Source of the DNA: Desmospora profundinema
Lineage (GTDB): Bacteria > Bacillota > Bacilli > Thermoactinomycetales > DSM-45169
NCBI RefSeq assembly: GCF_031454155.1
Contig: NZ_JAVDQG010000008.1
Location: 62,001-126,000 of the forward strand
Direction: 5' to 3'
DNA length: 64,000 bases
This document shows, piece after piece, positions 55,113 through 63,022 of this stretch (its first letter is position 1; every line of letters begins with the position of its first letter). Made by a program: the position numbers and the translations under genes. The notes under the pieces were generated by a model. That model was not told where the DNA came from. It did not search any database and saw nothing but the letters and a program-made list of their open reading frames with translations.

Positions 55113-55705
55113 TTTTTTGCGCTGGACAAGATTTAATTCAAAGCCCCCTACATATAATGGGATGTGAATTGAAAAACCCAGGGGACCCCACTCCCCCGGG
55201 TTTCGATCATCTGTGGACCCTGCTGCCTAAAAGTAGGGATTTTTTTTTCGGTTTTTTCTCTTGTGACGCTGTCCATATCGCTGGGACAGCTGCATCAAGG
55301 TTTCCACCAATCTTACGACCGCAGAGAACACCAAGATCCATCTCTCCACGTTCGTATCCCCCTTTCTTTCATGCTTGGACAGATGAGCCGTTCCTGAGCC
55401 AACCGCAATCCTTGTCCGTTCGCAAAGAGGAGGAGATGTCTTACACTTGCCTGGTGGGTGGGTCACTGTGTCCATTCAAACCATATCCCGAAAAGCGGGT
55501 AGTTGGCCTAATTCTAATGTACCAAATAAGAACAATGTTGTAAATACATAGAAAACAATAATGCAATAAAATTTTCTGTCGCCTTTTGAAGAACTCTGTC
55601 CTTTGTTCAATCGTTCGCTTGTGTTGCCGGAGAGATTTAGACGTTCCTTGTTGGAGGTGTCTGCATAGATATAGGGGGAAGCCCACAACAGGGAGGTGAT
55701 CGGCC
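55113..55705. other. 590-base region without a clear gene
   Basis: Apart from one small minus-strand frame (55227-55349) I see no supported gene. A GGGG/CCCC-rich hairpin at 55173-55204 follows recG. 55500-55700 is AT-rich and resembles decayed or regulatory DNA. Confidence 0.5.
55227..55349 (-). CDS. Possible 40-residue amphipathic, cationic peptide
   Basis: GTG at 55349 has AAAGGGGG 7 bases upstream. The product starts MERWILVFSAVVRLVETL (a possible membrane-associated helix) and ends in a tail with many Lys, Arg and Asn residues. This layout recalls small membrane toxins and small sporulation peptides, but I recognise no family. Confidence 0.35.
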   Translation of the reverse strand: MERWILVFSAVVRLVETLMQLSQRYGQRHKRKNRKKNPYF

Positions 55706-56017
55706 ATGGGCAATCAAGCCCTATATCGGGAAATCGCACAAACCGTCAACCAAACCCTGGGACGGCAAGCCATTACGGCGACGCTGATCAAACAGACGAT
55801 TGCTGAGGCGAAAAAAGTGCGTCAGATCCGAGGAAGCTGGGGTTTGATCCGATTTCTGGAGAATCGGGCGGAACGGCTGCTTTCCCCACATGAAGTGGAA
55901 AAGCTGAAACAGCATCCTCGATGGAAAGAGCTGACCACCCGCATGTTGGAGCACTTGGCGGCGCAACGGGTGATTACTCCCACCGAAGCGCTGATGCTGA
56001 AACGGATGGTCTCTTAG
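55706..56017 (+). CDS. Hypothetical protein, 103 residues
   Basis: A small, helical, basic and soluble protein that I do not recognise. GGGAGGTGAT lies 7 bases before the ATG, so it is very likely translated. Sequence such as LIRFLENRAERLLSPHEVEKLKQHP suggests two or three helices. It lies between recG and a disordered protein gene; no terminator separates the two hypotheticals, so they may be co-transcribed. A sporulation role is possible given many small sporulation proteins of this style, but nothing proves it. Confidence 0.6.
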   Translation: MGNQALYREIAQTVNQTLGRQAITATLIKQTIAEAKKVRQIRGSWGLIRFLENRAERLLSPHEVEKLKQHPRWKELTTRMLEHLAAQRVITPTEALMLKRMVS

Positions 56018-56135
56018 GGAAATTGGGTGCTTTCCCCTGGGCAAATGTCGCGGACGGGCGATACAGCCGGGGCATATGGTGTAGTGTACTGCGACCCAGG
56101 CAGTTGAACCCCTTTTGAAGGGAGGAACCACTCCA

Positions 56136-56741
56136 ATGAAAAACCGCTCGAATAACCGGCAAAGCTCGAGGGGAGAGAATTTCAACCGGTGGGAGTGGCT
56201 GCAGAATAATCCTGACCCATTCTCACAGCAGCCTGCCGACAGCGATGGGAAAAGAAGGGAGGGGCAACCGGCACAGGTCCCCTCTGAAGGGTTTCCGGAC
56301 AGCTTTGGATTCCTGGGATGGGATGAAATGAGGTCCCTTCCGCCAGGTGCTCAAGGCGAATCGGGGCCGAGGGATTCCCGAGGTCAGCCTTTTAAGGACA
56401 CTCAGCAAGACGAGAAGGGTTGGGGGCCGCACATGAATCCCGATGCTTGGTTGGATGAGCCGTTGCCATGGGAAATGCCGCCACCGGGTTCAGATGAATC
56501 CCGTCGGGGCGAGGCCCCTTGGGAACCGAGCAGTCCTCGTCACGAAAAGCCCAAGCAACGGACGGATTTCCCTGCTTCGCGCCAAGAGTCAAAGAAAACG
56601 GAGCGCCGGGAGTCTGGGAGAGACTGGGAAGACCTTCCCTCTCTTTACGATGAGATGGAAGGGCTGGATAGTCCCCGTGCCCGTGTTAAAGGCCGGCGGA
56701 CCCGTGGCGTACGATCCCGGAATCGTCACAGAAAACGATAG
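56136..56741 (+). CDS. Hypothetical disordered protein, spore-coat-like composition
   Basis: A 201-residue hydrophilic protein rich in Pro, Gly, Ser, Glu and Arg with no hydrophobic core, so it is probably disordered. Repeated short Trp-containing patches (NRWEWLQNNPDPF, FGFLGWDEM, DAWLDEPLPWEM, RDWEDLPSLYDEM) resemble linear binding motifs. The tail is strongly basic (GRRTRGVRSRNRHRKR). GGGAGGAACC precedes ATG at 56136 and a terminator follows at 56755. Spore coat and morphogenetic proteins often look like this, but no family is recognised. Confidence 0.6.
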   Translation: MKNRSNNRQSSRGENFNRWEWLQNNPDPFSQQPADSDGKRREGQPAQVPSEGFPDSFGFLGWDEMRSLPPGAQGESGPRDSRGQPFKDTQQDEKGWGPHMNPDAWLDEPLPWEMPPPGSDESRRGEAPWEPSSPRHEKPKQRTDFPASRQESKKTERRESGRDWEDLPSLYDEMEGLDSPRARVKGRRTRGVRSRNRHRKR

Positions 56742-56754
56742 ATGGGAATAAAAG

Positions 56755-56790
56755 GATCCTAAGGGCTTATACCCTTGGGATCAATTTTTT
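56755..56790 (+). terminator. Intrinsic terminator
   Basis: GATCCTAAGGG (56755-56765) and CCCTTGGGATC (56772-56782) pair with one G-U, followed by AATTTTTT. Confidence 0.85.
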
Positions 56791-56792
56791 AA

Positions 56793-56824
56793 ACAAAAAA
56801 AAAGAACCCGCATGTTTGCGGGTC
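56793..56824 (-). terminator. Minus-strand terminator without an obvious gene
   Basis: ACCCGCA and TGCGGGT (56806-56812, 56817-56823) pair, and the A-rich run at 56793-56803 is a T run on the minus strand. No convincing minus-strand gene lies in the 245 bases to the right. Confidence 0.65.
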
Positions 56825-56828
56825 AATG

Positions 56829-56848
56829 GTGTTCGCGATCGCGAACAC
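56829..56848. repeat. Perfect 20-base palindrome
   Basis: GTGTTCGCGATCGCGAACAC is fully self-complementary with no spacer. It lies between a minus-strand terminator and rsmD. It could be a dimeric regulator operator or part of a transcribed hairpin. Confidence 0.8.
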
Positions 56849-57069
56849 TGAATGGGAGAGGAGAAACCGGAGGAAGAGCTTATGGGGAAACGTAAGTCTT
56901 CTCCGCGGTTTGACAGCATCTCCCGACGCCGTCCCTCCTATCATTACCGGAATCGAGAAATTTATACAGAATGGATTCATTTTTTTTGAATCGCATTCAT
57001 TTCCATGCATCTGGGCTTTGTGGTAGGATAAAAACGTTCAATTGACGAGGAAATGCAGAGGGGATCAAC

Positions 57070-57648
57070 ATGCGGATCATAGCGGGAAAAGGAAAAGGAA
57101 AGCGGTTAAAAACCGTTTCCGGGTTTCATGTTCGGCCTACGACGGACCGGGTGAAAGAATCGGTGTTCCAGGTGATCGGGCCCTATCTGGAGGGGGGGTG
57201 GGTGCTGGATCTGTTCGCCGGCTCCGGCTCCCTGGGCTTGGAAGCGTTGAGCCGGGGGGCTGATCATGCGGTCTTTGTCGACCAGAGTGGAGCCAGCCTG
57301 CGGGTGGTTCGTGAGAACTTGCGCATCACCGGTTTTGAGGGCCAGGCAGAAGTATACCGTCGTGATGCCCGTGCAGCCCTTCGTGCCCTGACGAAACGGG
57401 AGGCTCGCTTCCGATATATTTTCCTGGATCCCCCCTACCGGGAGCCGATCCTAACCGAAGTGCTGCAGCAGATTGCGCAGGACGGGCTGTTGGAACCACT
57501 CGGAACAGTGGTTGCAGAACGGGCCTCTGACACCCCTTTGAATCCCTGTTACGGAAAGCTAACCCGGGTTCGCTCTTTGGAATTTGGCGATATTGCGGTT
57601 GATTTGTACCAAATGGGTGATCCTGTTGATGGAGGTGAAGGAGAATGA
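57070..57648 (+). CDS. rsmD: 16S rRNA (guanine966-N2)-methyltransferase
   Basis: A 192-residue SAM-dependent enzyme methylating G966 (E. coli numbering) of 16S r[29 protein letters not shown], the SAM loop [18 protein letters not shown] and the catalytic DPPY (in FLDPPYREP) are present. The stop overlaps coaD (ATGA), giving the common rsmD-coaD pair. The ribosome site (GCAGAGGGG) is about 8 bases from the ATG. Confidence 0.96.
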   Translation: MRIIAGKGKGKRLKTVSGFHVRPTTDRVKESVFQVIGPYLEGGWVLDLFAGSGSLGLEALSRGADHAVFVDQSGASLRVVRENLRITGFEGQAEVYRRDARAALRALTKREARFRYIFLDPPYREPILTEVLQQIAQDGLLEPLGTVVAERASDTPLNPCYGKLTRVRSLEFGDIAVDLYQMGDPVDGGEGE

Positions 57649-58127
57649 AATTGGCTGTTTATCCCGGCAGCTTTGATCCAATCACCAACGGTCATTTGGA
57701 TATCATTCATCGGGGAGCTCGCGTATTCGACCGGTTGGTGGTGGCGGTGCTTCACAACTCTCAAAAAAAACCGTTGTTTACGATTGAGGAACGAAAGCAG
57801 TTGATTCAGGACGTGACGGCTGACTTGGACAATGTGGAAGTGGACGTATTTGAAGGTCTGTTGGTCCATTATGTACATAATCGGCAGGCTGATGCGATTA
57901 TTCGGGGGCTGCGGGCGATTTCCGATTTTGAGTATGAGCTCCAATTTGCGTCCATGATGCGCAAACTGGACGGCAAGGTGGAAACGCTGTTCATGATGAC
58001 CAATAACCAATACTCTTTCTTAAGTTCGCGCATTGTGAAAGAAGTGGCCCAGTACGGAGGCGACATTAACGGGTTGGTGCCGCCTGTGGTGGAACAGGCT
58101 CTCAAAGAGAAATACGGGTACAGCTGA
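57645..58127 (+). CDS. coaD: Phosphopantetheine adenylyltransferase
   Basis: A 160-residue enzyme transferring AMP to 4'-phosphopantetheine, the fourth step of coenzyme A synthesis. The nucleotidyltransferase motif [10 protein letters not shown] is at residues 8-17, and the second motif FLSSRIVKE and the [12 protein letters not shown] segment are conserved. It is coupled to rsmD. coaBC in the 28-kb region supplies its substrate. Confidence 0.97.
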   Translation: MKLAVYPGSFDPITNGHLDIIHRGARVFDRLVVAVLHNSQKKPLFTIEERKQLIQDVTADLDNVEVDVFEGLLVHYVHNRQADAIIRGLRAISDFEYELQFASMMRKLDGKVETLFMMTNNQYSFLSSRIVKEVAQYGGDINGLVPPVVEQALKEKYGYS

Positions 58128-58136
58128 AAGAAGGGA

Positions 58137-58186
58137 AACCCCTGATGCACGTTTGATTCGAACGAAGCGTGCCTGTTGGGGGGTTA
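58137..58186. terminator. Terminator between coaD and ylbJ
   Basis: AACCCCTGATGCACG and CGTGC...GGGGGGTT form an imperfect long stem followed by ATTTT, between convergent genes. Confidence 0.65.
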
Positions 58187-58213
58187 TTTTGCATGATCGC
58201 AGACAAAGATGAA

Positions 58214-59467
58214 TCAAGGAGTGCTTTTTAAACGAAGATGGCGTAACAGGTGGATCAGGATCGAAAAGGCCAACAGGATACCGAGGAACAGGGCAGCCAG
58301 CGTGGCGATCAGACGGATGCCGTCCCAGGCGGCAAACGATTCCGCTTCCGACAGTTGCTGCAGAAAGGCGGGAACCGCTGTCTCGGAAGAGAACCAAAAC
58401 CGGTTGATCGGCTCCCAGGTCAGAAGCGTGATCCAGCCTGCCAGGAATCCATGCATCACGCGAGCCGCACAGTAGGGGCCGTATCGGATATCGGTCCGGC
58501 TCAGCAGACTGGCGACCTGAGCATGGACAGACAGGCCGCTCCATGCGGTGATGGCTCCGACCACGGCGATTTTGTAAGCCATGTGGATACTGGCGGGTGA
58601 TTCACTGGTGATTTGGGCACCAAGCGTGATTTCAAAAGCGCCGGAGATGACAGCCGGAGCCAGCTGGGCGGGAAATTGAAGCAAGTTCAGGATCCAGCCG
58701 ATCACTGCAGCCAGGAGCGTCAAGAAGCCGACTGAGTCCAAAACGGCGATAATGACGGAAAACATGATAATAAATCCGCCCACCAGCATGATGGTGTTCA
58801 TGGAGGATGTGATGGCGTCTCCCATCAATTGACCGAGGGTGCGGCCATCGGCGAGCCGGGCCTGATGCATGGCACGAAAAGCCCGCATAAGAAAAAACGT
58901 TTGATCCGGTGGTGCAATCGGGGTGACGGCACCATCCGGCTCATGGAATCGCATCAGGATGCCCACTAATAGACTGGAGATATAGTGGGCGACAGCAATA
59001 GCGACGCCCAGTGAGACATCATGGAAAAAACCGACTGCCACGGCTCCGAACATAAAAAGGGGGTCGGCGGTATTGGTAAAGGAGACCAAACGTTCCCCTT
59101 CTGAACGGGTGATCAGCTCCTGCTCCCGCAGTCGGGTGGTCAATTTAGCACCGATGGGATAGCCGGATGCCAAACCCATGGCCATCACAAATCCGCCGGT
59201 TCCGGGCACGCGAAACAACGGGCGCATCAACGGTTCCAACAACACGCCGAGAAAATGGACCACACCGAAACCCATCAGGATTTCAGAAGCGATGAAAAAG
59301 GGAAGCAGGGCGGGAAAAACGACATCCCACCATATTTTCAACCCTTTCAGTGATGATTGAAAGGCTTGTTCCGGAAAAAAGATCAGTGACAGGACGAGAA
59401 ACAAAGCCACTGCTCCTAACAGAGCGGAGCGGATACGGGGTTGGAGGGCGGGGTTTGCCGGCCGCAT
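58214..59467 (-). CDS. ylbJ: Sporulation integral membrane protein YlbJ
   Basis: A 417-residue membrane protein with about nine hydrophobic segments. YlbJ is needed for mature, resistant spores. Recognisable segments are WWDVVFPALLPFFIASEILMGFGVV, MAMGLASGYPIGAKLT and SFTNTADPLFMFGAVAVGFF, which carry the nucleoside-recognition-like fold of the family. ATG at 59467 has GGGAGG upstream; an in-frame ATG at 59485 overlaps that site. It faces away from ylbK, unlike the flanking genes. Confidence 0.92.
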   Translation of the reverse strand: MRPANPALQPRIRSALLGAVALFLVLSLIFFPEQAFQSSLKGLKIWWDVVFPALLPFFIASEILMGFGVVHFLGVLLEPLMRPLFRVPGTGGFVMAMGLASGYPIGAKLTTRLREQELITRSEGERLVSFTNTADPLFMFGAVAVGFFHDVSLGVAIAVAHYISSLLVGILMRFHEPDGAVTPIAPPDQTFFLMRAFRAMHQARLADGRTLGQLMGDAITSSMNTIMLVGGFIIMFSVIIAVLDSVGFLTLLAAVIGWILNLLQFPAQLAPAVISGAFEITLGAQITSESPASIHMAYKIAVVGAITAWSGLSVHAQVASLLSRTDIRYGPYCAARVMHGFLAGWITLLTWEPINRFWFSSETAVPAFLQQLSEAESFAAWDGIRLIATLAALFLGILLAFSILIHLLRHLRLKSTP

Positions 59468-59582
59468 GGAAATCCTCCCGTTCATCAGATGTTGATAACA
59501 TGTCTACGCGGACAGAGGGTGAATTAGACCCCCTGTCCCACTGATCATACCCTGTCATCCTGACGGAGAGGGGGAGCCGCGC

Positions 59583-60368
59583 TTGGTGCGATCCAAAGTG
59601 GGTTTGGCGTTGGGATCCGGCGGTGCGAGGGGATTGGCGCATATCGGCGTGCTCAAAGTGTTTCAACAAGAGGAAATCCCCGTTGACTTTATAGCCGGAA
59701 GCAGCATGGGCAGTTTGGTTGGAGTCCTTTATGCGAATAATCTTCCCCTGGATATGATTGAGGAGCTGGCGATTCACCTCAAGCGAAACAGCTGGCTGGA
59801 CCTGACCGTTCCCAAGCGCGGATTCATCACCGGGGACAAAGTCAGGGGACTCATCCGTCTTTTGACTCATGGGAAAAAACTCGAAGATTTCTCCATTCCC
59901 ACAGCGGTTGTGGCAACCGATCTGGCGAAGGGGGAGCAAGTCGTCTTTCGCGAAGGGCCGGCAGATCTGGCGGTTCGGGCCAGCATCTCCATCCCCGGGA
60001 TCTTTGAACCGGTAGAATGGGAAGGGCGGACGCTTGTGGATGGGGGAGTGATTGATCGGATTCCGGTTCAGGTGTTGAAAGAGATGGGAGCGGATGCGAT
60101 CATCGCCGTCGATGTGGTTCCATGTTTGCCGACGGTGCGAATGGACAATATTTTCGATGTCATCGCTCAAACTCTCAGCGTGATGGAGCGAGAAATTCTC
60201 AATACCCGAGCAGTGGATGCGGACGTGTTGATCCATCCGGATTTGGCGGATATCAACCCCACTGCGTTTACACGAGTGGATGAATGCATCCGACGAGGGG
60301 AAGAGGCGGCTAGAGAACAAATGGACCGCATCCGGGGTCTGATCGGAGAGCGGGGAGGTGTGGGTTAA
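59583..60368 (+). CDS. ylbK: Patatin-like phospholipase (YlbK)
   Basis: A 261-residue patatin-fold lipid acyl hydrolase. The oxyanion motif LGSGGARGLAHIG, nucleophile GSSMG (G-x-S-x-G) and catalytic Asp in VDGGVIDRIP are all present, so it should be active. TTG at 59583 follows GAGGGGGAG. ylbL starts directly after its stop codon. The substrate is probably a membrane phospholipid or lysophospholipid. Confidence 0.92.
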   Translation: MVRSKVGLALGSGGARGLAHIGVLKVFQQEEIPVDFIAGSSMGSLVGVLYANNLPLDMIEELAIHLKRNSWLDLTVPKRGFITGDKVRGLIRLLTHGKKLEDFSIPTAVVATDLAKGEQVVFREGPADLAVRASISIPGIFEPVEWEGRTLVDGGVIDRIPVQVLKEMGADAIIAVDVVPCLPTVRMDNIFDVIAQTLSVMEREILNTRAVDADVLIHPDLADINPTAFTRVDECIRRGEEAAREQMDRIRGLIGERGGVG

Positions 60369-61427
60369 GTGGCGATACAAACCAGAGGGGCGTGGCGGTC
60401 TTGGTTAACGGGCGGGATCCTATTTGTGGCAGCATTCGTCATTTTGTTTATGGTGCCGGTGCCCTACTATATTGTTCAACCGGGGTCGGCTCTGGAAGTA
60501 CGGCCCATGATTCAAGTGGAGGATGCTTCCAATCATGAAAAAGGGACCTTCTACATGACGACCGTGTCGATGCGGGAAGGGAATGTGGTCGGCTATCTGG
60601 CCTCCCAAGTCGATTCCCGGCTGGAACTGGTGCCCAAGAAAGATGTCTTGGGACAGAATGGCGATCCGAAACGCTATCAGCACGTGCAGGAGGAGATTAT
60701 GAGGCAGTCCCAGTATAATGCCGTATTGGCCGCTTACCGGGAGGCGGGCAGGCCGGTTGAGGAGAAGCTGCTGGGAGTGGAAGTATTCCGGGTACTGGAC
60801 GGGATGCCGGCGGCCAAGGTGCTCAAGCAGGGCGACATCATCCAAGAAGCCGATGATCGCAAGATAGAAAGCGCCGAAGAACTATTGGCCTACCTGGCTG
60901 ACAAAAAGCCGGGTGAACGGGTGCGACTGGTCATCAGCCGCGGCGGCGATAAAAAAGAGCAGGAACTGGAACTGGCATCTCTGGCCAAGTCCGGGGGAGA
61001 AGATCGCCCCGGCATCGGGATTGAACCCGTTACGCTACGCCGGGTGGAGGCCCAGCCAAAAGTGACCATCCACGCTGACGAGATTGGGGGACCATCTGCC
61101 GGTTTGATGTTTTCGTTGGAGATTCTCAATCAGTTGGGCGATCAAGATTTGACTGATGGGTTGCGGGTGGCCGGTACGGGTACCATTTCCCCGGAGGGGA
61201 AGGTGGGACAGATTGGTGGAATCCAGCATAAGATCTTGGCCGCGGAGAAGGAAAACGCGGATATTTTCTTTGTTCCCGCTGATCAGGGAGAACAGGATTC
61301 CAATGAGAAAAAAGCCAAGACGACAGCCCGTAAGATCGGGAGTGATATGGCGATTGTTCCAGTCCGTACCTTAAAGGAAGCTGTTCAATATCTTAAAGAG
61401 CAGGAAGTTGCAGGGCGGGCTTCATAA
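60369..61427 (+). CDS. ylbL: PDZ/Lon-like serine protease YlbL
   Basis: A 352-residue membrane-anchored protease: one N-terminal membrane segment (GGILFVAAFVILFMVPVPYYIV), a PDZ domain (about 125-210, GMPAAKVLKQGDII) and a Lon-type catalytic domain with Ser in GGPSAGLMF and Lys in GGIQHKILAAEK. In B. subtilis YlbL degrades the SOS division inhibitor YneA. GTG at 60369 follows GGGAGGTGTGGGTTAA with no gap from ylbK. Confidence 0.94.
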   Translation: MAIQTRGAWRSWLTGGILFVAAFVILFMVPVPYYIVQPGSALEVRPMIQVEDASNHEKGTFYMTTVSMREGNVVGYLASQVDSRLELVPKKDVLGQNGDPKRYQHVQEEIMRQSQYNAVLAAYREAGRPVEEKLLGVEVFRVLDGMPAAKVLKQGDIIQEADDRKIESAEELLAYLADKKPGERVRLVISRGGDKKEQELELASLAKSGGEDRPGIGIEPVTLRRVEAQPKVTIHADEIGGPSAGLMFSLEILNQLGDQDLTDGLRVAGTGTISPEGKVGQIGGIQHKILAAEKENADIFFVPADQGEQDSNEKKAKTTARKIGSDMAIVPVRTLKEAVQYLKEQEVAGRAS

Positions 61428-61536
61428 GTCCTATCGAACAACGGCTCTTTTTCGTCCTTCCTGACAGGGAAGAGACATTGACAGCCCCTGCTCGGATAAC
61501 ATATAATTACCCTGTTTGAATGAGGGAGTAGTCGAT

Positions 61537-62052
61537 ATGAAGATTCGATTTCGGGAATTGCATCAACAGCCGGTGGAGCAAAAGGGTGAAGTTGCTCTGG
61601 AAGGGTTGGAGCAAGAAAGTCCAGACCTTCTCTCCCTTCAACCGCTTCAAGTGGAGATCCTGGCTTGGAAAGACCGGGAAACGTATCAAGTCCAGGGAAA
61701 GCAACGGACCGAGGGACGGTTTCGTTGTTCGCGATGTCTGACCCCGTTTTCTCAAGGGTTGGAAATGGACTGGTTTCAGGCATTCTCCGATGAGGAACGG
61801 GTAGTGCGGGAAGCGGAGGAGGAAGGGGAAGAGATTCGGCTGGTGCAGCTGGATCGCCCGACAGATCTGACTCCCTACATTCGGGAAGCGTTGCTTTTGG
61901 GTTTACCGCTGGCTCCGGTCTGTCGGCTGGATTGTCGAGGATTGTGCCCGGTGTGCGGCGTGAATCTGAATCACGAATCCTGCGATTGCGACACCGGGCG
62001 GGTGGATCCCCGTTTGGCCAAGTTGCAGGAGTTCTTTAAAGACCGGGGCTGA
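61537..62052 (+). CDS. ylbN: DUF177 / YceD family protein (YlbN)
   Basis: A 171-residue protein, homologue of E. coli YceD, linked with 23S rRNA and ribosomal protein synthesis. The conserved RCLTPF segment follows FRCSRC, and C-terminal cysteines ([17 protein letters not shown]) form a likely zinc site. GGGAG lies upstream of ATG 61537. It is always next to rpmF in Bacillales, as here. Confidence 0.92.
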   Translation: MKIRFRELHQQPVEQKGEVALEGLEQESPDLLSLQPLQVEILAWKDRETYQVQGKQRTEGRFRCSRCLTPFSQGLEMDWFQAFSDEERVVREAEEEGEEIRLVQLDRPTDLTPYIREALLLGLPLAPVCRLDCRGLCPVCGVNLNHESCDCDTGRVDPRLAKLQEFFKDRG

Positions 62053-62089
62053 TGACGATAGCCGGTCACCTGTCAAGGGGGTGAGAAAC

Positions 62090-62263
62090 ATGGCAGTACC
62101 TTTTCGACGGACTTCCAAAACCCGCAAACGCAAGCGCCGGACTCATTTCAAGCTGTCCGTACCGGGTATGGTGCGTTGCCCGCAGTGCGGTGAAATGAAG
62201 CTGTCCCACCGCGTGTGCAAAGAGTGCGGTTACTACAAAGGAAACGATGTCGTCAACGACTGA
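62090..62263 (+). CDS. rpmF: 50S ribosomal protein L32
   Basis: A 57-residue ribosomal protein beginning [17 protein letters not shown], with the zinc-binding form CPQC ... CKEC. Zinc-type L32 suggests no need for a C-minus paralogue, though one could be elsewhere. AAGGGGGTGAG precedes the ATG. A terminator at 62285 closes the ylbN-rpmF unit. Confidence 0.96.
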   Translation: MAVPFRRTSKTRKRKRRTHFKLSVPGMVRCPQCGEMKLSHRVCKECGYYKGNDVVND

Positions 62264-62284
62264 TGACGGTTAAGAAAAAAGTGA

Positions 62285-62314
62285 CAAGGACCCATGAGGT
62301 CCTTGTTCTTTTTT
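62285..62314 (+). terminator. Intrinsic terminator of rpmF
   Basis: CAAGGACC (62285-62292) pairs with GGTCCTTG (62298-62305), followed by TTCTTTTTT. Confidence 0.85.
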
Positions 62315-62420
62315 GTCCAAAAGGGATCAGAAAAAAGAAAGGGTGGATCGGCCTCTATACGCTTAAGTGAAGAACAATTGGTTGGGTTGTCAAAGGCGTT
62401 TCCATTATGTATACTGGCTT

Positions 62421-62451
62421 AGTACTTGGTATTAACATGTGGTTATAATAA
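62421..62451 (+). promoter_or_regulatory. FapR operator overlapping the fapR promoter
   Basis: TTAGTACTTGGTATTAA (62421-62437) fits the FapR box (inverted repeat TTAGTACC-x-GRTACTAA) with two deviations. TATAAT at 62446-62451 is a perfect -10, and the box covers the -35 region. Binding would block transcription of fapR-plsX until malonyl-CoA rises. Confidence 0.8.
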
Positions 62452-62470
62452 AGGTGGTGAACCCCTCGCT

Positions 62471-63022
62471 GTGCGCCTGTCTAAACGAGATCGACAGAAA
62501 GAGTTACAGCTGGCCCTGGAGCGGGAACCGTTCCTAACGGACGAAGAGATGGCCAGCCGGTACCGGGTCAGTATCCAGACCATCCGCCTGGACCGGATGG
62601 AACTGGGAATCCCGGAACTTCGGGAGCGCATCAAACACATGGCCGAACGCAATGTGCGATCGCTTTATCCGGAAGAAGTCATCGGGGAAGTGACGGAGCT
62701 GCGGCTGGATCAGAGTGGACAATCGGTTCTGGAAATCCGGGAAGAGCATGTGTTTGCCCGTACCCGGATCGCCCGTGGACACCATTTGTTCGCACAGGCC
62801 AATTCCCTGGCCGTGGCCGTCGTCGATTCCGAAGTGGTGCTGACGGCGACAGCGAGTATCCGATTTGTGCGACCGGTCCGCCTGGGTGAACGATGTGTGG
62901 CTAAAGCGGTGGTGGTGAAGGTGACCCCTTCCCGTACCCAGGTGGATGTACAAACCCGGGTGAGGGATGAAACGGTATTTCAAGGTGTGTTTGATGTTTA
63001 TCGTTCGAAGGAGGACCAATGA
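62471..63022 (+). CDS. fapR: Fatty acid and phospholipid biosynthesis repressor FapR
   Basis: A 183-residue DeoR-like repressor with an N-terminal helix-turn-helix (LTDEEMASRYRVSIQTIRLDRMELGIPELRERIK) and a C-terminal hot-dog domain that binds malonyl-CoA (HLFAQANSLAVAVVDSEVVLTATA). GTG at 62471 follows AAAGGTGGTGA. The promoter carries a FapR box, so it should repress itself. plsX overlaps its stop by one base. Confidence 0.95.
   Translation: MRLSKRDRQKELQLALEREPFLTDEEMASRYRVSIQTIRLDRMELGIPELRERIKHMAERNVRSLYPEEVIGEVTELRLDQSGQSVLEIREEHVFARTRIARGHHLFAQANSLAVAVVDSEVVLTATASIRFVRPVRLGERCVAKAVVVKVTPSRTQVDVQTRVRDETVFQGVFDVYRSKEDQ

Noticed and set aside
55109-55543. 144-residue plus-strand frame after recG
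   Set aside because: No ribosome site; composition is irregular and the frame runs through hairpins and over a better supported small minus-strand frame.
56789-57010. 73-residue minus-strand frame near the palindrome
   Set aside because: It runs through the terminator and palindrome and ends in poly-Phe from the T run; no credible start site.
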